21,713 bases of DNA from an uncultured Elusimicrobium sp. (lineage in GTDB: Bacteria; Elusimicrobiota; Elusimicrobia; Elusimicrobiales; Elusimicrobiaceae): assembly GCA_937891135.1 (NCBI GenBank), contig CALAFB010000028.1, forward strand, positions 1 through 21,713, in the 5' to 3' direction. The position numbers and the translations under genes were made by a program. Position 1 is the stretch's first letter. Every line of letters starts with the position of its first letter. Below the pieces are notes generated by a model. The model saw only the letters and a list, made by a program, of their open reading frames with translations, did not search any database and was not told where the DNA came from. Of the stretch, positions 6,718-13,386 are shown one piece after another.

Positions 6718-9700
6718 CAATGAATCGTTAGCACAGAAGTAGCCGTACGGCCAAATACAGCCGGGTCATACATTTGTTTGGCCCACGCCGCCGGATACAC
6801 AAACGTACCGGACGATACCGCCGTAACCAGATAACTAAAGGTATGGTTCCCGGCAGGTACTTCATCGGCAAACCCGTAAATACGGTCTACATATTGTTCG
6901 GTACGGTAGAAGGGACCATTTTCTTGCGCTAATTGTTCCGCCTGTAATACGGATTCCGTAGATAAAGTATTATTAACTAATTCCAACCCGGCCGGAATAT
7001 AATCTTCCACCGCTACAAACGTGCGGGAAGCGGCACTATGAATCTGTAGCGTTACTTTATAACGTAAACCGGCTTGCAGCTTGGTAACAGGCACTCCGTT
7101 CAAATCCGTAATCCGGCGCGAAATCCGGAACCCGGCCTCTACCGGGGCCTCATACGCCGCCGGGCGGTATACCTGACCTAAGGTATAGTAAAGCGTACCC
7201 ATTCCTTGTTTCGCAAATGTTAAGCGCGCAATATTCCCGTCTTTATATACCAGGTTAAACGGCAGTTCGGCCGTTTCTTCTTTGGTACTACGTCCGTGGA
7301 AAGAACTGCTTAAACGGGTTTGATAATCTTGTGTTACAGCCGCATTGAAATTCGGCTCCGCTTGTTCATACGCCTTATAATAATCTTGCAAGGCCCGTAA
7401 TACTATGGCACTTGTGTGGGTATCGTGCCAATAACCTTTGGCATTAAGCTGTGAAATCAGCCATACAACCATCCGCGCATCAGTATCCGATTTTTGCCCC
7501 GCTGCAATAAACGCAGCAAGTGTGGTGGCTGTAGCTGTTAAGCGGCTACTATGCACCCACGGGGACACTAACTGTTCATCTACATAGGCAGTAGTCGGTG
7601 TAAGCACCAGTTGGTTATGTAAACGGTTAAACAAAGCTTGGCGAACGTGTTCTTCCCGTCCGGACAACTGCGCTTCCAACAGTAAATAAGCAATTGCCGT
7701 TTGCGGTAAGGCAGCCCGGTTGGCATACAAGGTATTAAACAAACTATCTGTATTTTTACCATAGCGGGCCAACACATAAGCACTATACGCGCGGGTCAGT
7801 TCGGTCTCCGCAGAAGAATAGGCAAAAGCACGGAATGTATCTTTGGTAAAAGCACTTTCTAACCAGGTAGCGGCTTTGTCCAAGGCGTTTTTATCTACTG
7901 TAAATCCCTGTTCCTGGGCTTGCGACACTACATCTATCGCATAGGCCGTTAAGTAAGCATCCGGCAAAGCACCCGGCCAATAACTATATCCGCCCGAAGC
8001 AGCCTGGTATTTTGATAAGTGCTCTAATATCTCTTGGGCTTTTTTACGTTCTTGCGTCAAATCAGCCACTTTAAAATCCCGGATTACTTCCGCCGCCGCA
8101 ACAGCCGGCGTAATTCTAGAAAGCTGCTGTTCTAAACACGTATACGGGTAGGACAATAAATACGACACCGCCCCCTTAAATTGTAAGAGTGCCGTAGAAG
8201 CTAACGCAAGCGTAACCCGGTTTGCAGCCGCAGGATTTACTTGGGGACGGGTAATCAGTTCGTCCTGGGCGTATACGGTGGAACCGAACATAGCCAGGGT
8301 TTGTTCTTGTTCCGGAATGGAAACTTGGAAACGGTGCTCCACCCCATCACTATAACGTCCTTTGACCGCAAAAGAAACGGCCGCTTCCCCGGCCTGGCCC
8401 GCCCGGCACGGCCAGGAAACTTCCCGGCTTTGCCCCAACGGAACATGCAACGTTTGAACTGTTTCCCCTTCTAAGACTACACTACCGGTAGCACGGGCCG
8501 TAACCGTAAACTGGCCTTTTTTATCTTCATAATTATATACAATGGCCCGGCAGGCAAACGAATCGTTTTCCCGTGCAAAACGCGGCAAGTTCGCAGTCAC
8601 AATGACCGGCTTAGATACAGTCATAGCGGTTTCTCCGTGGCCAAATTCACTTGCCGTAAGAGCTACCGCCATAATACGGAATGTCGTCAAATTATCCGGC
8701 AGTTCAAAGGACACGGTGGCACGGCCTTTAGCATCCGTCTGAACGGCATCTTTAAAATACGGCGTAAATTCAAAACGGGAACGTAAATCCGTACCGCCTA
8801 ATTTACTGCTTACACCGCCGCCGCCGCCGCGGTTTTCCCCTTTCTCGCCAAAACTGCGCTGGCCAATTACGTATGCGCGGTTATCCATTGTAAAGACAGA
8901 AAGCGGCTTAGAACCGTAGAAGAAGGTAAACGGGTCCGGCGTTTTGTAATCCGTGAGTGCCAACACGCCTTCATCTACCACCATCACTACCACTTCTGCC
9001 GGAACCGGTTTTCCGCCTGCTTTAGTGGTTACCTCCACCGTTACCGGCTGGCCCGGACGATAGATTTTGGTATCGGTTTTAAACGTCGTAGTAATACGTT
9101 TTTTATCCGGTACTACATTTAAATTTACATACCCGATTTTGCCTTGCGGTTTCCCCAAATCCGCCTCTTCTGTAGCGGGTTTGGCGGTACGGCCTTCTAT
9201 AGCCAGTACACTTACATATACATTAGGCAGATAATTTTCTTTAATGGGTACTTCTACATAACTTTCCCCGCCTTTTAAATTGACAGTCCACGCATCTAAA
9301 ATGCCTTCCCGTTCTACGCTGACTAACGCCCGCGCCTGTTGATACGGATGTTGCACCCGGATACGTGCTTTTTGCCCTACTTTATATTCCTGTTTGTTAG
9401 CCGTAAGCGGTAAAATATCATCTTCGCGTTGTTTGCCGTACGAATTTCCTTCGCCATACACATAGACATCTATCCCCCCTTTTACGGTGCGGCCGAATAA
9501 ATCTTTGGCTGTAAACGTAATGTAATAAGAACCGGCTTCTTGCGGGGTAAAGGACAGGACGGCTCCTTTTTTACCTACATTTACGGTTTGGGAAGGAAGC
9601 GGCGTTACTTTCCGTTCGCTCACCCATTCCAAACGGCCGGACAGACCTACTTTACGTACACTCAAATACTGTTCTTTATAAATATCTGCCGTTACAACCG

Positions 9701-12287
9701 CTTCCGTAGCCGCCCCTTTCGGCGTAATAGCTACTACATCAATTTCTACGGGCTGACCCGCTTTAGCCGTTTCTTGGACTGGCTTGGCCCCAATATAAAT
9801 ATCTGCCGGATGAACAAGCACAGAGGTCCGTTTAAACAAATGCTGATGGGCCGGAGATTCAATATCTACTTCCGCATATACGCGGACCGGCAACTCTACC
9901 GTAGGCATTTTAGCGGCAAATAACAAGCCACCGCGGGAATCCAACATGCCGGAAGAACTCAATAAAAGTTTCCCGTTTTCTTCCGCAAAATTACGTTGTA
10001 AGAAATACGGCGTAAACGTATATTTCTCATACCCTTTCGGGGAGAACCACGTATTTTCCCGCCGCAACGTCCACTTGGTTTTGGCCCGTGCTAACGGGGC
10101 CCCAAAATAATACTGCGCCGCAGCCGAGAACGTGGCTTCTTCCCCGCTTTGGTAAGAAGATATATTGGGTTTAAGTGTAATGTTAAAATCCGCGGGTTTA
10201 ACCGGGTCCACTTGGAAGGACGCATACGAGGATTGCAAGGATTTTCCTTTGAGTTGCGGTTCAAAAGACAAGTCCCAATAGCCTGAAGCCGCTTGATCCG
10301 GCAACGTAAAAGACGTGCTAAATGTGCCCCATTGGGAAGATAACGTAATCTGTTTCTTCCAAATTTCTTCGCCGCGGGCATTATGTAATACAAGTGTACC
10401 GCGGGCCGCTTGCGGCACAGTTAGCTGTCCTTCCTGCGGCACACGCATAATCCCTTTTACATAAACGGTTTCGCCGGGGCGGTAAATACCGCGCTCCGTA
10501 AATAAGAACGTATGGGGGTTTTCTTTGGACGGTTCGTACGCATAATTTACGTTAAAACGCCACGGCTCTAAGCCGTTGTTCCACAAATTACTGACGACGG
10601 CATCCCCGCCCGGGCTGGTAATAAAAGCATACAATTCGGGCTGACCCCATTGGGCAGCCGGTACGTTGAGTTTACTCCAGCCGGGAGCCCAAGCCAACCC
10701 GTTGGCATCGGTTTGGCCTTTCCACACCACTTGATTATCCTTCGTGCGAAGTTCCACCGCCAGGCCGGCTAACGGTTGAGCTGTTTCTAACGAAGTAGTC
10801 CATACTAAAATATTATCCGACGAAGTTTTAAAACTGACCCCAACGTCCGTAATATTATCGGTAGAGGATACCCAGCAATCTTCTTCCCCGCGCTTCAGTT
10901 TTAACTGGCTAAAAATAATACTATCCGTAGCCGTCGGTTCAAAACGGGACAAATCAATAAAGGTTTTATTAGTTTTGTCTTTCACGTCCCGGAAGGTATA
11001 TTCCTTGGCAAAAGTAGTTTTGGCAAGGGGTTTTTTGGCACAGTAAGCGGAATCTTTACGGTTGAATGGAATGAAATTGTCTTTATTAAACCGTGCGGCT
11101 TCTATAAAAATAGAAGAAATATTCATAAGCGAAATCGGCAACCGCGCCGGCAGATAACTTTCCAGCACGCCAAACCCGTCTGACGAGAAATCAGCCGCCG
11201 GGCAATAGCCGGACGCAGCAATTGTAAACGTAGTATCTTCAGCCAGCGTATTTCCGTAAATATCGCGCAGGCCTTTTGTCAGCGTCACTTTAATGGGTTC
11301 TTTCGGCGTAACATTTATAAAGGAAAGGTGTTGCGTAAAGTAGGCTTCCCCGGTTTTGGGGTTTGTATATTCGGAACCGACGGATTCTTTTTCTTGTTCT
11401 GTTAACGGCTGTTTGGCATTTTCCGGCACGGTTTGTAAATGGTTCCATAATTCGCGCTTACGGACCGGGGTAGATAATTGGATTTGCGGCGTAAACGGCA
11501 AACACCCGGTGGAAATCGTTTTGTGCACCGTAAGCGGCGGATAGGTATGAAAAACGGACGTGTAATCTTGCTCCATGCCGGCGTTACCGGTGGTGGCAGG
11601 CAGCCCGGCTTTTAGTGTTAACGTATAAGCACGGCCGGGCAGCAGCGGCTGCGTCGGTTGAATGGCAAATATCCGGGTTTTTTCTTCGGCAGATAAATAC
11701 TCAAAATGTTTTTCTAATTCCTGCGGAGTAACAGCACGCAGCGACGTGGGCACCAGCCCCAACCGTTTCCCGCGCGGATAAGTAATCGCAATAAGTTCGC
11801 CGGCCCGGGCCAAATCCACCGGCATAGAGGTTTGCACAAATACAGTCGGGTTTAAACTGACCCAATGTTCATCTTTATAAGGAAGGACGGACACCACCCG
11901 CGGCACTTGCGTGGTAAACGAAAACGTATAATTTTGGGCTAATTTTTGCTTGGTTACTTGCGACGTAAACCCTTTCGGCACGCGCACCGTAAACTGCGTA
12001 GCAACGGGCCAATCTTCCGTCGGTTCAAACAGCACCGTTTGGGTACCGCTGTAGCGGCAACTGCCCGGCACGGACGGTGTAAGCGTGAACGGACAATCCG
12101 CCCCGTTTACCTGGGTTTCTTCCCCCAACGCCACTACCGGTTGGTTAAAATGCACGGTAACAGCCTGGCGGCCGGGTTCAGTTTGGAACCCTTTCGGCGC
12201 GGCCGATAATACTTTTAAAGGAGCCGCGTGCACGGACGCAGCCCCGAAACAAGATAATATAAGTAACGATAAAATGATTTTTTTCAT
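6717..12287 (-). CDS. yfhM: Bacterial alpha-2-macroglobulin (YfhM/ECAM type, thioester CLEQ)
   Basis: This very large exported protein (1856 residues; E. coli YfhM is about 1650) is expected in the periplasm, where this family traps proteases. The N-terminus MKKIILSLLILSCFGAASVHA is a signal peptide. Cleavage after VHA or lipidation at Cys13 are both conceivable, the lipobox being imperfect. Repeated macroglobulin beta domains follow, then VMVVDEGVLALTDYKTPDP (~1100), a flexible segment with R1153 and five glycines likely in or near the bait region, SFELPDNLTTFRIMAVA, and the thioester motif YPYTCLEQQLSR with Cys1384. An alpha/alpha-barrel thioester domain and a C-terminal macroglobulin domain (VAVEDYIPAGLELVNN) complete it. 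The intact CLEQ and the downstream pbpC place it in the thioester-containing class rather than the YfaS class. The extra length is in the N-terminal half. Confidence 0.93.
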   Translation of the reverse strand: MKKIILSLLILSCFGAASVHAAPLKVLSAAPKGFQTEPGRQAVTVHFNQPVVALGEETQVNGADCPFTLTPSVPGSCRYSGTQTVLFEPTEDWPVATQFTVRVPKGFTSQVTKQKLAQNYTFSFTTQVPRVVSVLPYKDEHWVSLNPTVFVQTSMPVDLARAGELIAITYPRGKRLGLVPTSLRAVTPQELEKHFEYLSAEEKTRIFAIQPTQPLLPGRAYTLTLKAGLPATTGNAGMEQDYTSVFHTYPPLTVHKTISTGCLPFTPQIQLSTPVRKRELWNHLQTVPENAKQPLTEQEKESVGSEYTNPKTGEAYFTQHLSFINVTPKEPIKVTLTKGLRDIYGNTLAEDTTFTIAASGYCPAADFSSDGFGVLESYLPARLPISLMNISSIFIEAARFNKDNFIPFNRKDSAYCAKKPLAKTTFAKEYTFRDVKDKTNKTFIDLSRFEPTATDSIIFSQLKLKRGEEDCWVSSTDNITDVGVSFKTSSDNILVWTTSLETAQPLAGLAVELRTKDNQVVWKGQTDANGLAWAPGWSKLNVPAAQWGQPELYAFITSPGGDAVVSNLWNNGLEPWRFNVNYAYEPSKENPHTFLFTERGIYRPGETVYVKGIMRVPQEGQLTVPQAARGTLVLHNARGEEIWKKQITLSSQWGTFSTSFTLPDQAASGYWDLSFEPQLKGKSLQSSYASFQVDPVKPADFNITLKPNISSYQSGEEATFSAAAQYYFGAPLARAKTKWTLRRENTWFSPKGYEKYTFTPYFLQRNFAEENGKLLLSSSGMLDSRGGLLFAAKMPTVELPVRVYAEVDIESPAHQHLFKRTSVLVHPADIYIGAKPVQETAKAGQPVEIDVVAITPKGAATEAVVTADIYKEQYLSVRKVGLSGRLEWVSERKVTPLPSQTVNVGKKGAVLSFTPQEAGSYYITFTAKDLFGRTVKGGIDVYVYGEGNSYGKQREDDILPLTANKQEYKVGQKARIRVQHPYQQARALVSVEREGILDAWTVNLKGGESYVEVPIKENYLPNVYVSVLAIEGRTAKPATEEADLGKPQGKIGYVNLNVVPDKKRITTTFKTDTKIYRPGQPVTVEVTTKAGGKPVPAEVVVMVVDEGVLALTDYKTPDPFTFFYGSKPLSVFTMDNRAYVIGQRSFGEKGENRGGGGGVSSKLGGTDLRSRFEFTPYFKDAVQTDAKGRATVSFELPDNLTTFRIMAVALTASEFGHGETAMTVSKPVIVTANLPRFARENDSFACRAIVYNYEDKKGQFTVTARATGSVVLEGETVQTLHVPLGQSREVSWPCRAGQAGEAAVSFAVKGRYSDGVEHRFQVSIPEQEQTLAMFGSTVYAQDELITRPQVNPAAANRVTLALASTALLQFKGAVSYLLSYPYTCLEQQLSRITPAVAAAEVIRDFKVADLTQERKKAQEILEHLSKYQAASGGYSYWPGALPDAYLTAYAIDVVSQAQEQGFTVDKNALDKAATWLESAFTKDTFRAFAYSSAETELTRAYSAYVLARYGKNTDSLFNTLYANRAALPQTAIAYLLLEAQLSGREEHVRQALFNRLHNQLVLTPTTAYVDEQLVSPWVHSSRLTATATTLAAFIAAGQKSDTDARMVVWLISQLNAKGYWHDTHTSAIVLRALQDYYKAYEQAEPNFNAAVTQDYQTRLSSSFHGRSTKEETAELPFNLVYKDGNIARLTFAKQGMGTLYYTLGQVYRPAAYEAPVEAGFRISRRITDLNGVPVTKLQAGLRYKVTLQIHSAASRTFVAVEDYIPAGLELVNNTLSTESVLQAEQLAQENGPFYRTEQYVDRIYGFADEVPAGNHTFSYLVTAVSSGTFVYPAAWAKQMYDPAVFGRTATSVLTIH

Positions 12288-12301
12288 CCCAAAGTCCCCC
12301 T

Positions 12302-12364
12302 GGGGGTTATTGTAGCATTTTATAAGAAAAACAGGGGAAAAAATACGCTACTACAATCCCCCCC
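12302..12364. repeat. Imperfect 14 bp inverted repeat in the alpha-2-macroglobulin upstream region
   Basis: GGGGGTTATTGTAG (12302-12315) and CTACAATCCCCCCC (12351-12364) are inverted copies matching at 12 of 14 positions, separated by 35 bp. The left arm overlaps the predicted -10 and transcription start of the alpha-2-macroglobulin gene, so it could be an operator pair or a remnant of a small inverted-repeat element. No coding potential lies between the arms. Confidence 0.45.
12309..12317 (-). promoter_or_regulatory. Extended -10 promoter of the alpha-2-macroglobulin/pbpC operon
   Basis: On the minus strand TGCTACAAT forms an extended -10 box 21 nt before ATG. No convincing -35 box is visible. 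The predicted start falls in the C-rich run near 12302, giving a leader of ~15 nt containing AGGGGG as a weak ribosome site. Confidence 0.5.
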
Positions 12365-12398
12365 GGTGTGCTTGCCGCACGGGGCACAGGCCCTGTGC
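12361..12398. repeat. Two adjacent GC-rich palindromes
   Basis: CCCCGGTGTG...CGCACGGGG (12361-12384) can form an imperfect hairpin. GCACAGG-C-CCTGTGC (12384-12398) is a perfect 7 bp inverted repeat with one central base. They sit between the alpha-2-macroglobulin promoter and the small-RNA promoter. They lack a T tail, so they look more like an operator or structured element than a terminator. Confidence 0.45.
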
Positions 12399-12441
12399 TC
12401 GCTTTTCCCGCGCTAAACAATTCACCGCAAAAAATTAGGCT

Positions 12442-12469
12442 TTGAAATTTTTTAAAAAACTCTTATGAT
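12442..12469 (+). promoter_or_regulatory. Promoter of the candidate small RNA
   Basis: TTGAAA (12442-12447), 16 bp spacer, TATGAT (12464-12469): one of the best promoter matches in the window (5/6 at the -35 and 5/6 at the -10). It directs plus-strand transcription from about 12476, where no open reading frame exists, and an intrinsic terminator lies ~140 nt downstream. Confidence 0.7.
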
Positions 12470-12475
12470 ACTATT

Positions 12476-12650
12476 AACTTAAGTACTTGGGATAAGGACT
12501 TGCTCCTTGGTTGCAGTTGTGTGTTCACAGCGTGGACGCCGATCGCGTGAAGACCCGGAGATGTACCGTCCCTAGGAAATAGGAACATGGAGTCATAATA
12601 ATAACACGAATGAGCTAAACCCCCGAATTGGTACGCGGGGGTTTATTGTT
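12476..12650 (+). ncRNA. Candidate structured small RNA, GGA-rich, family unresolved
   Basis: A ~175 nt transcript is delimited by a good promoter and an intrinsic terminator, with no gene on its strand. Possible local helices include AAGGA-CTTGC-TCCTT, TGTG-TGTT-CACA, ACGC-CGATC-GCGT and CCTA-GGAAA-TAGG. A longer-range GGACG/CGTCC pairing is an alternative. The body before the terminator contains seven GGA triplets in ~140 nt, as in CsrA-sequestering RNAs of the RsmY/RsmZ/CsrB type. The size alone would also suit a 6S RNA, although I could not draw the single long hairpin with central bubble expected of 6S. It is not a tRNA, SRP RNA or tmRNA by sequence. It is orphan: the genes on both sides run the other way. 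The existence of an RNA is well supported; its function is not known. Confidence 0.6.
12616..12650 (+). terminator. Intrinsic terminator of the small RNA, possibly also of pilin 2
   Basis: A 10 bp perfect stem (TAAACCCCCG / CGGGGGTTTA, 12616-12625 and 12636-12645) with a 10-base loop is followed on the plus strand by TTGTT. Read from the minus strand it lies 15 nt after the pilin 2 stop codon and could terminate that transcript as well, though the T-rich tail there is only the three T of the stem. Confidence 0.8.
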
Positions 12651-12659
12651 GCAAATAAA

Positions 12660-13148
12660 TTAAAAATAATAACAATCCATCCCATCCAGCAAGGAAATTC
12701 CTTGGCAATCTGCCTTAGTTCCTAACGTAGCAAAGAAACTCTTTTTACTGTCACAATCTGTGACATAGGCATATTGGGAAGTGGCCGGATAGTACTCCAT
12801 CCCCCAAAAACAACTTCCTTCATTTTCTTCATCTTGTCCCATTACAAAAGAAACTACCCCGTCATATTCGGCTACTTCTACAAACTTGAAGCCGTCTACC
12901 GGCCAATTCAGGTCCAATTTGTTATTTAGGAATGCCGTATATCCTTGGGCATATTCGTTGTGGGCCAGAAAATATGCTTGCTCCGCCTGGATTAAATTTT
13001 GCAGATTTATTTGCATTTCACTTAACCGACTTTTCGTTACGGCTTTTTGGTATTGCGGCAACGCCACCGCCGCCAAGATACCAATGATGAGCACTACTAC
13101 TAATAATTCTATCAGCGTGAAACCCCGCCGGGTCATGTACTTATTCAT
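12660..13148 (-). CDS. Type IV pilin-like protein 2 (prepilin, N-methylation signature)
   Basis: A 162-residue prepilin starting MNKYMTRRGFTLIELLVVV. Gly9/Phe10 is the expected processing site, with Glu at +5, and the helix runs to ALPQYQKAVTKSRLSEMQ. ATG 13148 is preferred over the internal Met5 because AAAGGAG sits 6 nt before it. The variable C-terminal domain has several aromatic residues and four cysteines. It resembles pilin 1 and pilin 3 closely only in the N-terminal helix. It has its own promoter and ~100 nt leader sharing the T12 spacer and G-rich box with pilin 1. It is a single-gene cassette inserted between the small RNA and the MATE gene. Role in twitching, adhesion, DNA uptake or secretion cannot be decided from this window because no PilB, PilC, PilD or secretin gene is present. 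Confidence 0.92.
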   Translation of the reverse strand: MNKYMTRRGFTLIELLVVVLIIGILAAVALPQYQKAVTKSRLSEMQINLQNLIQAEQAYFLAHNEYAQGYTAFLNNKLDLNWPVDGFKFVEVAEYDGVVSFVMGQDEENEGSCFWGMEYYPATSQYAYVTDCDSKKSFFATLGTKADCQGISLLDGMDCYYF

Positions 13149-13225
13149 TTTCTCTCCTTTAAAAACTGCTTCTATAATGCCGTTAGAACGCTTAAAACTC
13201 TTTTATATTGCGTTTTAGCATGGAA

Positions 13226-13240
13226 GATACCTCCCCCCAT
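13226..13240 (-). promoter_or_regulatory. Conserved G-rich leader box of pilin 2
   Basis: Minus-strand ATGGGGGGAGGTATC, 14 nt downstream of the -10 box. It matches the pilin 1 leader box at 14 of 15 positions, although the distance from the promoter differs by 7 nt and the rest of the leaders has diverged. Confidence 0.55.
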
Positions 13241-13254
13241 ACCCGACACTAGAA

Positions 13255-13282
13255 ACTGTATCAAAAAAAAAAAACAAGTCAA
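13255..13282 (-). promoter_or_regulatory. Promoter of pilin 2, T12 spacer
   Basis: TTGACT (13282-13277), a 16 bp spacer made of TG, twelve T and GA, then TACAGT (13260-13255). Expected start is near 13248. This is the twin of the pilin 1 promoter. Upstream, to 13386, lies the divergent MATE promoter region, which is AT-rich with short GGCCGTT/GTTGTTT motifs and no other recognisable element. Confidence 0.7.
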
Positions 13283-13374
13283 CTATCGGCTAGTTTAAAC
13301 AACAACGGCCAACCACAAAACGGCCAACGGCTCAACCAATAAAAAACAACAAAAGCCGTATCTGCTCAATTTAG

Positions 13375-13380
13375 TAAAAT
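13375..13380 (+). promoter_or_regulatory. -10 box of the MATE gene, leaderless arrangement
   Basis: TAAAAT ends exactly 6 nt before ATG 13387, so a normal start point would fall on or next to the A of the ATG. No Shine-Dalgarno sequence precedes the ATG and no clear -35 box is visible. Confidence 0.45.
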
Positions 13381-13386
13381 AGATGT

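Noticed and set aside
6715..6720. TTG at 6720 as start of pbpC
   Set aside because: ATG at 6717 overlaps the upstream stop as TGATG, the usual coupled arrangement; the TTG adds only one residue.
9540..9923. Plus-strand ORF inside the macroglobulin gene as overlapping gene
   Set aside because: Composition is that of a frame shadow (rich in Arg, Phe, Tyr) and the minus-strand frame is clearly the real gene.
12476..12600. Small ORF within the small-RNA region
   Set aside because: Only very short frames without credible ribosome sites occur (for example an AUG GAG UCA stop mini-frame); no supported peptide.
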